A DNA stretch of 64,000 nt from Candidatus Accumulibacter sp. ACC003 (GTDB lineage Bacteria; Pseudomonadota; Gammaproteobacteria; Burkholderiales; Rhodocyclaceae), in the NCBI RefSeq assembly GCF_907163085.1, contig NZ_CAJQTX010000011.1:327599-391598 (forward strand). Reading direction: 5' to 3'. Position numbers and translations under genes: made by a program. Under the pieces are notes generated by a model. It ran no database searches. It was not told where the DNA came from and was given only the letters and a program-made list of their open reading frames with translations. Each line of letters opens with the position of its first letter. Position 1 is the first letter of the stretch. Below, one piece after another: positions 38,921 to 49,149 of the stretch.

Positions 38921-40150
38921 ATGACAGCACCCGCAAGCGACAGCAGCGCTGTCGAAGCCAGCAGGCCATGGACGGTGTTCCTGATCTTCCTGCGTTTGGG
39001 ATTGACGTCCTTCGGTGGCCCCGTCGCCCACCTGGGCTATTTCCGGGAAGAGTTCGTCAAACGTCGTCGTTGGCTCAGCGATCGCGCCTACGCCGACCTG
39101 GTCGCGCTGTGCCAGTTCCTGCCCGGTCCGGCGAGCAGTCAGGTGGGAATCGCCATTGGTTTGTCGCGCGCCGGTTACGGCGGTGCGCTGGCGGCGTGGA
39201 CGGGCTTTACCCTGCCGTCGGCGCTCGCCCTGATCGTCTTTGCCCTCGGTATTTCGAGCGCCGGCGACGCGCTGCCGGCTGGCGTCGTCGAGAGCCTCAA
39301 GGTGGTCGCCGTGGCGGTTGTCGCGCAAGCCGTCTGGGGGATGGCGCGCAGTCTGTGTGGCGGAACGGCGCGGGTCACGATCATGGCCGCGGCGACGTGT
39401 ATCGTCCTCGCCTGGCCGAGTGCCGGCGGCCAGGTCGGAGTGATCGTCGCCGCCGCCGCGCTTGGACTGCTGCTCTTCAAGCTTGCTCCCGAGGCGACGC
39501 ACGAGCCGCTGCCAATGGTCATCAGTCGCCGTGCCGGCGCTCTCTGGCTGCTTCTTTTTCTGCTCCTGCTGGGCGTCCTGCCGATCGTCGCGCAAGCGCA
39601 GCCCGACGGTACGCTGGCGCTGATCGACGCCTTCTACCGCGCCGGCTCGCTGGTCTTCGGCGGCGGTCACGTCGTCCTGCCGCTGCTGCAAGCGGCGGTG
39701 GTGCCGAGTGGCTGGGTGAGCAACGAGTCCTTCCTGGCCGGCTACGGCGCCGCGCAGGCGGTCCCCGGGCCGCTGTTCACCTTTGCCGCTTTCCTCGGCG
39801 CGTCGATGAACGACGCACCAAGCGGCTGGCTGGGTGGTTTGATCTGCCTGGTCGCGGTCTTCGTCCCGTCGTTCCTGTTGGTCTTCGGCGCCTTGCCGTT
39901 CTGGGAACAACTGCGCCGCAGCCACCACACGCAAGCGGCGCTGGCCGGCGTCAACGCCGCCGTCGTCGGCCTCTTGCTGGCCGCGCTCTATCAGCCGGTA
40001 TGGACCAGCGCCATCCACCGGCCGGCCGATTTTGGCCTGGCGCTGTTTGCCTTGATCGCTCTGATGTTCTGGAAGCTGCCGCCGTGGCTGGTGGTGCTCG
40101 GCAGCGCCGTCGTTGGCGCGCTGTTGGCGGCCGTTGGCGGCGCGGCCTGA
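38921..40150 (+). CDS. chrA: Chromate transporter ChrA (two-domain)
   Basis: About 409 aa, inner-membrane chromate efflux protein. Two CHR domains are visible: GLTSFGGPVAHLGYFREEFV near the N-terminus and GSLVFGGGHVVLPLLQAAVV in the second half, with FLPGPASSQVGIAIG and GYGAAQAVPGPLFTFAAFLG as the paired second motifs. There are about ten TM helices. The ATG at 38921 is chosen; 38888 is possible. No chrB regulator is adjacent. A short chrA-like fragment lies at 43848-43889. Confidence 0.92.
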   Translation: MTAPASDSSAVEASRPWTVFLIFLRLGLTSFGGPVAHLGYFREEFVKRRRWLSDRAYADLVALCQFLPGPASSQVGIAIGLSRAGYGGALAAWTGFTLPSALALIVFALGISSAGDALPAGVVESLKVVAVAVVAQAVWGMARSLCGGTARVTIMAAATCIVLAWPSAGGQVGVIVAAAALGLLLFKLAPEATHEPLPMVISRRAGALWLLLFLLLLGVLPIVAQAQPDGTLALIDAFYRAGSLVFGGGHVVLPLLQAAVVPSGWVSNESFLAGYGAAQAVPGPLFTFAAFLGASMNDAPSGWLGGLICLVAVFVPSFLLVFGALPFWEQLRRSHHTQAALAGVNAAVVGLLLAALYQPVWTSAIHRPADFGLALFALIALMFWKLPPWLVVLGSAVVGALLAAVGGAA

Positions 40151-40297
40151 AATCCGACCTCGGAGGAAGTCTGACGCCAGAGAGCTTGGCCCGCGCGACG
40201 GCGGTCGCCGCCTTCCCGGTCTGGCGCAGTTCGTCCCGTTCGCCTGCGACGCCGGGGTCCGGTCACCGTTCCTGGCCGGCCTGGGTCAGCTCCAAGA

Positions 40298-40327
40298 TTG
40301 ACAGTGCTTGATGGCGGTGCATATACT
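40298..40327 (+). promoter_or_regulatory. Sigma-70-like promoter
   Basis: TTGACA at 40298-40303, 18-base spacer, TATACT at 40322-40327. It points toward the receiver/CheC/cyclase operon 430 bases downstream, with a transposase remnant between, or may be outward-reading from that element. Confidence 0.5.
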
Positions 40328-40349
40328 CCCGACGATTCGGTTCCCCCTA

Positions 40350-40680
40350 TGGAAGCGCTGATTTGCGCACTTTTGCAGCCCACCCAATGCCCGGCATCCA
40401 GCGTTCGGCGGAGCCCGACATTCCTGGCTGTGAATGGGGCATGAATTGGGTCAATCCAACATGGATAAGCGCCGTTTTCCGCCTGTTTCCGAGCACTTTT
40501 CGTTGATCGGGGCGAAACTTGGCCGTTGATTGCCGCCAACACCTTCTTCGTCAACCCATGTTTCTCCAGCAGTTGCCGGAACTGCAGCCGCGTCGTTCGC
40601 TTGTTGCGCTCGACTTCTGCTTTGGAAAAACTGATCTTCTTGGTCTCGCTACTCCGGGTGCGTTGGCATCTCCGAATCAT
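40350..40680 (-). pseudogene. IS5-type transposase remnant
   Basis: The minus strand encodes TTRLQFRQLLEKHGLTKKVL then AAINGQV, matching the N-terminal part of IS5-group transposases ('ILRFRHLLEKH...I...N'). It is preceded by a basic stretch (ETKKISFSKAEVERNKR) and followed by sequence that no longer resembles a DDE domain. It is a decayed fragment, unrelated to the intact element at 41716-42833. The rest of 40151-40762 holds no gene. Confidence 0.5.
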
Positions 40681-40762
40681 ACCGTGCGAGTGCGAAGCGA
40701 TTGAATTGGTGACCCACTTGTCGATTATATGTACTCCTTATTGGAAATATTGACAACCTGTC

Positions 40763-41146
40763 ATGATAAAAAAAATACTTCTCGTTGATGATTCGCCGAT
40801 CTCCAGAAAAATGTTGAAAAGCTGCATTCCGAAAGACCGTGGCTACGAATTGTTCGAAGCCGGCGATGGCTTGGCCGGGTTCGAGGCCTATAAAGAGATC
40901 CGGCCCGATGTAACCTTCATGGACCTGACCATGCCGGTCATGGATGGCAATGAAGCCACCGCAAAGATCATCGAGGTGGCGCCGCGAGCCATCGTCATTG
41001 CCTGTACCGCAGACATCCAGGTCAAGTCGATTTCCAGGATGCTGGCCTTGGGGGCTTTGTTGGTTGTAAGAAAACCCTCGTCAAAGGCCTCTATTGAAGA
41101 CGCGCTGGCAAAAGCCGAAGAGAAGATAGGGCAGGCCTGTGAGTGA
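40763..41146 (+). CDS. CheY-like single-domain response regulator
   Basis: 127 aa, receiver domain only. The acidic pocket is D9-D10 (LLVDDS), the phosphorylated Asp is D54 (FMDLTMP), T82 (ACTAD) and K104 (VRKP) complete the set. It lacks an output domain, so it works by protein contact like CheY. The start of the next gene (CheC-like) overlaps its end by 8 bases; a CheC-type phosphatase would dephosphorylate this receiver. The local sequence is AT-richer than its surroundings. Confidence 0.93.
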   Translation: MIKKILLVDDSPISRKMLKSCIPKDRGYELFEAGDGLAGFEAYKEIRPDVTFMDLTMPVMDGNEATAKIIEVAPRAIVIACTADIQVKSISRMLALGALLVVRKPSSKASIEDALAKAEEKIGQACE

Positions 41147-41715
41147 GCACTCTCTCGATGTTATATCGAATGAAGAAAAGGATATTCTTCAGGAAATAAT
41201 GAACATCGCCTTCGGTAAAGCCGCTGCAGACCTTGCCGAGGTGATCAATATTTTCGTCGTCCTGAGCATACCCGACATCCAGATACTCAAGGCGCAGGAC
41301 CTTCCCAACTATCTTCAGAAACAGGTCGGCGCGCACGATCACCTCACTATTATTGAACAGAATTTCTGGGGAGACTTCAAAGGCAGTGCTTTTCTTGCTT
41401 TTCAAGCCAATGCCGGCAGGGAGTTGATCTCGCTTTTCGGCGATGATTCAGAAAGCCTCGGATCGGAGTCAATTGACGGATTGGAAAAGGAAACCCTGAT
41501 GGAGGTCGGTAATATTCTCATCGGCGCCTGCGTCGGCAAACTGTCCGAGCTTCTCGGTGACTCGGTAACCTATTCGCCCCCCCCGTGTGGTCACTGAAAA
41601 CAAGGCCGATGGCGCTATCCCGAGCCGTATTTTTGAAAGCCACTCCTCGGCGATCGTGCTGAAAACGACCTTCTGTTTCAACGAGCGCAACGTCGAGGCG
41701 TTGGTGCACTATTAG

Positions 41716-42833
41716 CAACTACTAATATACGATATGACTAATCCAGCCATTTTGGGCGCGAACTCCCCCTATCCCCGTGCTACTTCATGCGGCAGGCGCA
41801 ATTTGCCCAACCCCGACGGATTGCGGCATGCCCAGATAGGTGAAGGTGTTGATGATGGCGGCGCGGACGTGCGCTTCGGTCACTTGCCGCTCGAAGGTTC
41901 GAGAGTACAGGCTGTCGCCCAACTGCTTCAGCCGGTACATCATGTTTTCGGCAATGCTGCGCCGGTGATAGTCGCTATCGTTCTTCCAGCCGGCGCTGCC
42001 CTTGGCGGCGATCTCTTCGAGAATGCCGTCACGGGGATGATCGTCGCCCCAGGGAACCGCGCCGTCCCGCGGGGGAATGGTGGCACGGGCGTCGCGGTCG
42101 GCAATGGCGGCATGGCAGCCTTTGGTGTCGTAGGCGCCATCGGCGGACACTTGAGAGACTTCGCCTTCGACCTGGTCAAGCAACCCGGAGAACACTTCGC
42201 TGTCGCCCCAATCGGCCGTCGTCACTTCAATGCCGATGATGTCCTTGGTGGTCTCGTCGACGGCCAAGTGGATCTTCCGCCAGGTGCGGCGCTTACCGAC
42301 TCCGTGCTGACGGACTTTCCATTCGCCTTCGCCGAAGATCTTCAGGCCGGTCGAGTCCACCACCACATGCGTTGGCCCTTTGCGCGGCCGACGCGGAATT
42401 TTCACCGAGATCTCACCCGCGCGCCGGGACATGTGGGTGTGGTCCGGTACGGGAAGGTCCAGTTGACTCAAGCGCATCAGCGACTTCACCAGTCCTTCCG
42501 TGGCGCGGTACGGCAACTGGAACAGCGCCTTGATCGTCAGACAGGTCTGGATGGCCGTCTCCGAGTACAGCCCGGGCTTGCCCCGACCGACCGGCGGTGG
42601 CGGTGTCCAGTTGTCTTTGATACTGGCGACGTCCAGCCAGATCGTCAGGTTGCCCCGGTTGACCAGCGAACGGTCGTACTCCGACCAGTTCGTCACCCGA
42701 TACCGCTGCTTCGACGTCGCCTCGCCAGTGTCTGGCCTGACCCTCGCTGCCATCCGAGCTCTCCTCTATCGCCGCTGAGCCCCGACTCTGGGGCGCATGC
42801 CATTATACTGCGCCAACGCCCAACGTCGACGGT
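41716..42833 (-). mobile_element. IS5-family insertion sequence inside the CheC-like gene
   Basis: About 1.1 kb inserted between codons TAT (41710) and TTC/ATG (42834-42839) of the host gene, carrying one full-length transposase on the minus strand. I could not identify terminal inverted repeats or a target duplication by eye, so the exact ends are uncertain by several bases. A perfect palindrome (TATTAG, CAACTA, CTAATA) sits at the left junction, 41710-41727. Confidence 0.8.
41785..42753 (-). CDS. IS5-family DDE transposase
   Basis: 322 aa, complete. The N-terminal part has the subgroup signature NWSEYDRSLVNRGNLTIWLD. The catalytic triad is visible: Asp in HVVVDSTGLKIFGEGEW, Asp in QVSADGAYDTKG, and Glu in YHRRSIAENMMYRLKQLGDS. 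There is no frameshift or internal stop, so the element may still be active. Confidence 0.93.
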   Translation of the reverse strand: MAARVRPDTGEATSKQRYRVTNWSEYDRSLVNRGNLTIWLDVASIKDNWTPPPPVGRGKPGLYSETAIQTCLTIKALFQLPYRATEGLVKSLMRLSQLDLPVPDHTHMSRRAGEISVKIPRRPRKGPTHVVVDSTGLKIFGEGEWKVRQHGVGKRRTWRKIHLAVDETTKDIIGIEVTTADWGDSEVFSGLLDQVEGEVSQVSADGAYDTKGCHAAIADRDARATIPPRDGAVPWGDDHPRDGILEEIAAKGSAGWKNDSDYHRRSIAENMMYRLKQLGDSLYSRTFERQVTEAHVRAAIINTFTYLGMPQSVGVGQIAPAA

Positions 42834-42910
42834 TTCATGTTTCTGGTCACCAGCAATGAGTCGCTTATGTGGCTGAAGAAATCGCTCGCGACCTTCATGA
42901 AGCAATACGA

Positions 42911-43816
42911 GTGACCCTCAGTAAGTTTGCCCAGATCTTCGATACGATCAACTTCGGTTTGGTCGTTTTCGACAGGGATCTGACCGTTCAGCACTGGAAC
43001 CGCTGGATGGCGATGCATAGTGGAATATCCGCAACACAGATTGTCGGCGAAGCCGCTTTCGATTTTTTTCCGCAATTGAATACAGCCAGTTTCAAGAAAA
43101 ACTGCAAATCGGTTCTGGCCTTTGGCAATTTCGCATTCTTTTCCCAAAAACTGCACGGTTTTCTTTTTCCATTCAAGCCGGATAGTTCGTTCGGTTCGCG
43201 CTTCGACATGATGCAGCAGAGCTGCAGCATGGGGCCGCTCCGCTCCGAAGACAATTCCATATCCGGCATCTTCCTGATTGTTCAGGACGTCACCGAGCTT
43301 GCCAATTACGAGCATAAATTGGTCGAGATGAATACCAAGGATGCGCTAACCGGGATATACAATCGACGATTTCTGGAGTCGCGCCTGAAGGATGAGTGCG
43401 CCAGGCAGCAGAGGTATCAGCGTCCCTTGAGCCTGATCATGATCGACATCGATTTCTTCAAGAAAGTTAACGACAGCTATGGCCACCAGGGTGGGGATTT
43501 TATTCTGCAAGCCGTTGCCGCAAGAGCGGCATCTGTAATCCGGAAGACCGACTTTTTCGCCCGCTACGGCGGCGAGGAATTCTGCTGCCTGCTGCCGGAA
43601 ACGGGCGCCGAGGCCGCCGAAAGCGTGGCCGAAAGTCTCAGAGTACATATTGCGGAGATGGAGAACCGCTTCGACGACAAGATCATCAAGGTCACCATCA
43701 GCCTGGGAATTTCAGCCCTGCTTGCTGATGACTCCCCCGATACGCTGCTGAAAAGGGCTGATGACGCTCTGTATCAGGCAAAAAATTCAGGTAGAAACCG
43801 GTTTGTGAGAATTTGA
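42911..43816 (+). CDS. PAS-GGDEF diguanylate cyclase
   Basis: 301 aa. The GTG at 42911 overlaps the CheC-like gene's stop as GTGA, so I prefer it to the GTG at 42869. Residues ~8-130 form a PAS-type sensor (QIFDTINFGLVVFDRDLTVQ). Residues ~140-300 are a GGDEF domain: DALTGIYNRRFLESRL, DIDFFKKVNDSYGHQGGDF and the catalytic RYGGEEFCCLLP. It makes cyclic-di-GMP, probably in the cytoplasm as no TM is seen. Its translational coupling was to a gene now interrupted by an IS, so its expression may have changed. Confidence 0.92.
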   Translation: MTLSKFAQIFDTINFGLVVFDRDLTVQHWNRWMAMHSGISATQIVGEAAFDFFPQLNTASFKKNCKSVLAFGNFAFFSQKLHGFLFPFKPDSSFGSRFDMMQQSCSMGPLRSEDNSISGIFLIVQDVTELANYEHKLVEMNTKDALTGIYNRRFLESRLKDECARQQRYQRPLSLIMIDIDFFKKVNDSYGHQGGDFILQAVAARAASVIRKTDFFARYGGEEFCCLLPETGAEAAESVAESLRVHIAEMENRFDDKIIKVTISLGISALLADDSPDTLLKRADDALYQAKNSGRNRFVRI

Positions 43817-44224
43817 TCGGGCCGGCGTCGCCGGGTTCACCAGGCGTCCACGCAAGCGGCGCTGGCGGGCGTCGACGCCGTCGTTGGCGACTCGCGAATC
43901 TCTCTTGTCCGTGGCTGCGGGAGAAGGTACGGTGTAGAGCGAAACGCCGACGCAGCCTGAGCGATCGCCCGAAGGCGGCTGGCAGAAGCGGCCTGCCTGC
44001 TTGGCGACGAGATTGCCGTCGCTTCGAGGGGCCATCGACAGCACCGGAATGGCATCGTTGCCGACGCCGAAGAAGTGATCGCGCAGCGCCTCGACGCGGC
44101 CTTCCCGGTCTTGCCCGGCGGCCGTGCAGGACGCGCGCAATCTGCCTACACCCGCTACAATGCGCGACAATCACGATGTTCAGCCAGCGACGTTCGCGGA
44201 GCGCGCAATAAACAGGGGAGCCGG
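43817..44224. other. Intergenic with a chrA-like fragment
   Basis: About 410 bases. At 43848-43889 the sequence matches part of chrA (39929-39970, encoding TQAALAGVNAAVVG) with a 3-base deletion. The rest has only shadow frames. The motA ribosome site (GGGGAG, 44215-44220) is at the end. Confidence 0.5.
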
Positions 44225-45082
44225 ATGTTTCTGATTGTTGGGTATGTAGTCATTTTGGTGTCGGCGCTCGGGACCTACGCGGTCCACGGTAGCCTGGCGG
44301 CGCTGTGGGTGCCATTGGAATACATCGCCATCATCGGCTTGACGATCGGTGGCTTTGTCGCCAGCAACGACGTGAAGACGATCAAGGCGACCATCGCCGC
44401 CTTGCCGGGGATCTTCAAGGGCTCGAAGTTCACCAAGGTGCTCTATGTCGATCTGCTGGCGATGCTTTTCGAGGTGCTGGCGAAGGTCCGCAAGGAAGGC
44501 CTGATGTCGATCGAGAACGACGTCGAAAATCCACACGACAGCCCGATCTTCGGCAAGTATCCAGCGCTCGCGAGTGATCACCACGTCATGGAATTTATTA
44601 CCGATTACCTGCGCATGATGGTCGGCGGCAACCTCAATGCGATCGAGATCGAGAACCTGATGGATATCGAAATCGAGACCCATCATCACGAGGTAGAAAG
44701 CCCGGGCCACGTGGTTTCCAAGGTCGCCGACGCGGTCCCGGCATTCGGTATCATCGTCGCCGTGATGGGCGTGGTCAATGTCATGGGCTCGGTCGGCGAG
44801 CCGCCGGCGGTGCTCGGCAAGATGATCGGCGGCGCGCTGGTCGGGACCTTCCTCGGTATTCTGATTGCTTATGGCTTCGTCTCTCCGGTCGCTAACCTGC
44901 TTGAACAGAAGGCGCACGACGGGTCGAAAATCTACCAGGTGATCAAGGTCGTCTTGCTGGCGTCGATGTCGGGTTATGCGCCGCAGGTGGCGGTCGAGTT
45001 TGGTCGCAAGACGCTGGTCGCGGGAGTTCGTCCGAGTTTTACCGAGCTTGAGGAAGAGCTCAAGAATCGCAAGGGCAAGTAG
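44225..45082 (+). CDS. motA: Flagellar motor stator protein MotA
   Basis: 285 aa. GGGGAG four bases before the ATG at 44225. Four TM helices are expected: residues 1-20 (MFLIVGYVVILVSALGTYAV), 30-50, then ~170-190 (FGIIVAVMGVVNVMGSVG) and ~205-225 (MIGGALVGTFLGILIAYGFV). The cytoplasmic loop contacts the rotor. The conserved Pro in DAVPAFGI is present. It forms the proton channel with the MotB encoded 26 bases downstream. Confidence 0.95.
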   Translation: MFLIVGYVVILVSALGTYAVHGSLAALWVPLEYIAIIGLTIGGFVASNDVKTIKATIAALPGIFKGSKFTKVLYVDLLAMLFEVLAKVRKEGLMSIENDVENPHDSPIFGKYPALASDHHVMEFITDYLRMMVGGNLNAIEIENLMDIEIETHHHEVESPGHVVSKVADAVPAFGIIVAVMGVVNVMGSVGEPPAVLGKMIGGALVGTFLGILIAYGFVSPVANLLEQKAHDGSKIYQVIKVVLLASMSGYAPQVAVEFGRKTLVAGVRPSFTELEEELKNRKGK

Positions 45083-45108
45083 GCCATGCCGTCGACGGGA
45101 GTGGCTGA

Positions 45109-46077
45109 ATGAGCGACGACGTACGCCCGATAGTCATCAAGCGCATCAAGAAGGTCGCCGGCGGTCATCACGGCGGGGCGTGGAAGATCGCCTACGCCGA
45201 CTTCGTCACGGCGATGATGGCCTTCTTCCTGCTGATGTGGCTGCTCGGTTCGACGGCCAGCGGTGATCTGCAGGGAATCGCCGATTATTTCCAGAACCCG
45301 TTGAAGATCGCCTCGCAAGGCGGCTCGGGGACGGGCGACAGTTCGAGTGTGCTGAAGGGCGGCGGCAAGGACCTGACACGCGCCGCCGGGCAGGTCAAGG
45401 GCGGTGACATCGACGCCAAGAGCAAGACCGTGAACCTCAAGGAGACCAACGCCGAGGCGGCGCGCAAGGTCTTTGAAGAACGCGAGAAGCTGGTGCTCGG
45501 CGAGCTCAAGCAGAGCATCGAAAAGCTGATTGAAAGCAATCCGGCGCTCAAACAATTCAAGAGTCAGCTGTTGATCGACATTACCAGCGAGGGTTTGCGG
45601 ATCCAGATCGTCGACGAGCAGAACCGTCCGATGTTCGACACCAGCAGCGCCGATCTTAAGGCGTATACGCGCGTCATTCTGCACGAGATCGGCAAGGCCT
45701 TGAACGCCGTCCCGAACAAGGTCAGCCTGTCTGGCCATACCGACGCGGCGCAGTTCAGCGGTGGCGACAGGGGCTTCTCGAACTGGGAGTTGTCGGCCAA
45801 CCGGGCGAACGCTTCGCGGCGCGAGCTGGTCGCCGGCGGTATGGACGAGTACAAGGTGTTGCGCGTCGTCGGGCTGGCGTCTACGGTGTTGTTCGACAAG
45901 AACGATCCGCTGAGCTCGATCAATCGGCGGATCAGCATCGTCGTTCTCAACAAGCGAGCCGAGGAGTCCTTGCTGCTGGAAGACAGCAAGGCCGGCACGG
46001 TCGAAGTCGGTTCCGAGGGACTCGACGCGAATTCGATCACGGCGCCGCCTACGGGCAAGGCCGGCGGCAAGCCTTAG
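45109..46077 (+). CDS. motB: Flagellar motor stator protein MotB
   Basis: 322 aa. A short cytoplasmic N-terminus is followed by the single TM with the proton-binding D31 (AYADFVTAMMAFFLLMWLLG). The plug/linker region is next, then an OmpA-like peptidoglycan-binding domain (VSLSGHTDAAQFSGGDRGFS, NWELSANRANASRRELVAGG). The C-terminal tail is Gly/Pro-rich. No other flagellar or che gene except the receiver/CheC pair upstream is in the window. Confidence 0.95.
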   Translation: MSDDVRPIVIKRIKKVAGGHHGGAWKIAYADFVTAMMAFFLLMWLLGSTASGDLQGIADYFQNPLKIASQGGSGTGDSSSVLKGGGKDLTRAAGQVKGGDIDAKSKTVNLKETNAEAARKVFEEREKLVLGELKQSIEKLIESNPALKQFKSQLLIDITSEGLRIQIVDEQNRPMFDTSSADLKAYTRVILHEIGKALNAVPNKVSLSGHTDAAQFSGGDRGFSNWELSANRANASRRELVAGGMDEYKVLRVVGLASTVLFDKNDPLSSINRRISIVVLNKRAEESLLLEDSKAGTVEVGSEGLDANSITAPPTGKAGGKP

Positions 46078-46111
46078 CTCGCCACCGGCATCGCGCGTCG
46101 GCTGTAGTCGC

Positions 46112-46720
46112 TCAGCCCTGCGGGATGCTGTCGGCGAAAGCCGCGCGGGCCATCAGCTTGTCGTACAGGCGTGCCAGGTTGGGGTGCTTTTCCTGCCAGA
46201 TGATCTCGGGAAATCGCAAAACGAGATAGCCAAGCGCGCAGCCGACAGTGACATCGGCGAGCGAAAAATGCATTCCCATGCACCAGGCGGTTTGACCGAG
46301 TTCCTCGGACATGAACTCCAGGCTGCGGGCGATCTTCTCTTCCTGGCGCAGGATCCAGTCGGCACTCTGTTGCGCGACCGGGCGTTTTCTTTCGAGGAAG
46401 GTCAGCGCCGCGGCGTCGCAAACGCCGTCGGCCAGCGCCTCCCAGCGCTTGACTTCAGTGCGCTCGCGATTGGCGCCGGGCATCAGCTTGTTGTTCGGGG
46501 CGACGTTGTCGAGGTATTCGACGATCACTCGCGAGTCGAACAGGACGGTGTTGTCGTCAAGCACCAGCACCGGGATCTTGCCCAGCGGATTGACGTTGCC
46601 AACCTGCGTTTCCGGTGTCCATGGCGAGTCGACTGCAAACTCGTAGTCGATTTTCTTTTCGGCCAGAACGACGCGCACCTTGCGGACGTAGGGACTGGTC
46701 AGTGATCCGATGAGCTTCAT
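46112..46720 (-). CDS. Glutathione S-transferase family protein
   Basis: 202 aa. The ATG at 46720 gives the standard thioredoxin-fold start MKLIGSLTSPYVRKVRVVLA with the glutathione-binding NPLGKIPVLVLDD and FDSRVIVEYLD. The C-terminal helical domain ends WQEKHPNLARLYDKLMARAA. Similar to the YibF-like group. Cytoplasmic; substrate unknown. Divergent from purB. Confidence 0.9.
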   Translation of the reverse strand: MKLIGSLTSPYVRKVRVVLAEKKIDYEFAVDSPWTPETQVGNVNPLGKIPVLVLDDNTVLFDSRVIVEYLDNVAPNNKLMPGANRERTEVKRWEALADGVCDAAALTFLERKRPVAQQSADWILRQEEKIARSLEFMSEELGQTAWCMGMHFSLADVTVGCALGYLVLRFPEIIWQEKHPNLARLYDKLMARAAFADSIPQG

Positions 46721-46738
46721 TGCTTTTCCGAGACAAAG

Positions 46739-46860
46739 GGTCATGACAACTTGAGATAGCCCCGATGATGAAAGTCATGACCGTTTCTTTCATCGCCGGC
46801 CCTTCTGACGCCGTGGCGAGAAGGGAAATTCGTCGGTCGCGCAAGCGACTTCTACCTTAA
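46739..46860 (+). repeat. Dispersed intergenic repeat, copy 4
   Basis: TCATGAC at 46741, then ATGAAAGTCATGACCG, then a hairpin CCCTTCT...AGAAGGG, then GGTCGCGCAAGCGACTTCTAC. It lies between the divergent gst and purB genes. Confidence 0.75.
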
Positions 46861-48404
<1,544 letters not shown>

Positions 48405-48405
<1 letters not shown>

Positions 48406-48740
48406 TGGCCCGGGAGAACGCTCCAGCGGCGCTGCCGACGCAGCCGACCGACTCCGAAGAGCTGGCCAAGATGCTCGTCTGCAGAAGCTGCGAACGGGCG
48501 CTGCCGGCTGGCTCGCTCTACTGCCCATCGTGCTGCGGCGAAGACGGCCGCCGTGGCGCGACCGGACGAGGTATTTTTCTCGGCGGTTTGTTTGGCCTGT
48601 TGGCCGGCGGTTTGATCAGCGCCGTCTGGTCTTCGCTGGTCGGCGTCGAGCAGACCACCTGGAGTTCAGTGCTGACGATCGTCGCGGCTTGCCTGACGAC
48701 CGGCGCGGTGCTCGGCGTGATCTCGAGTCGAAAGGGCTGA
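48405..48740 (+). CDS. Zinc-ribbon membrane protein, unknown
   Basis: 111 aa, starting within the purB stop (TGATG overlap). A CxxC zinc ribbon (LVCRSCERALPAGSLYCPSC) is followed by two TM helices: GIFLGGLFGLLAGGLISAVW and SVLTIVAACLTTGAVLGVIS. Function unknown. Coupled to purB and the next gene. Confidence 0.78.
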
Positions 48741-48742
48741 AA

Positions 48743-49063
48743 ATGGCACGTTTTGCCGAGAATCTGAAGAAATTGCCAGGGGTATCGCACGTCGCGGCGA
48801 TCAACTTGCTCGACGCCGCCGGCGATGTGCTGGCGACGATAGAAAACAAGGCCGGGAGCCAGGGATCGCTGGCGGTCTACAACCATCTGGCGCAGACCTA
48901 CGGCGCGATCACCCCCGAGGCGGCGAGGAAAGGCCTGGAGATGTTTGCCGAGCACACCGACGACGCGCGTGCCAATCCCGGCAAACACGCCAATATCGAT
49001 CGCTTGCTGCGGCTGATTGAAGAGCGCCAGACGCTGCGCACCAAGCACGTTTTCGCCGTCTGA
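48743..49063 (+). CDS. DUF2322-family protein
   Basis: 106 aa. The ATG at 48743 is 2 bases after the previous stop. It matches the DUF2322 pattern: FAENLKKLPGVSHVAAINLL, GSQGSLAVYNHLAQTYGAIT and ARANPGKHANIDRLLRLIEE. Small soluble protein with no known activity. Last gene of the purB unit; convergent with secF. Confidence 0.85.
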   Translation: MARFAENLKKLPGVSHVAAINLLDAAGDVLATIENKAGSQGSLAVYNHLAQTYGAITPEAARKGLEMFAEHTDDARANPGKHANIDRLLRLIEERQTLRTKHVFAV

Positions 49064-49149
49064 ACGGGGGGCGGCGCCCGGGTGGGCTTTTCTCGGCTGC
49101 TCGGTTTGGCGGTCTGCTGCGACACGTGCGGGCGCGTGCGACGTAAAAA

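Larger units (their letters stand above)
41139..42914 (+). pseudogene. CheC-like phosphatase gene broken by a C-run frameshift and an IS insertion
   Basis: The intact part (41139-~41575) encodes a CheC/CheX-type phosphatase with both E-x-x-N sites: EKDILQEIMNIAFGKAAADL and LMEVGNILIGACVGKLSELL. At a run of eight C (41577-41584) the frame changes. Seven C would continue with RVVTENKADGAIPSRIFESH and on to ...EALVHY at 41712. An IS5-family element follows, and the last codons resume at 42834 with FMFLVTSNESLMWLKKSLAT and end in TGA at 42912-42914. That TGA overlaps the GTG start of the cyclase gene, showing the three genes were one coupled operon. Confidence 0.85.
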
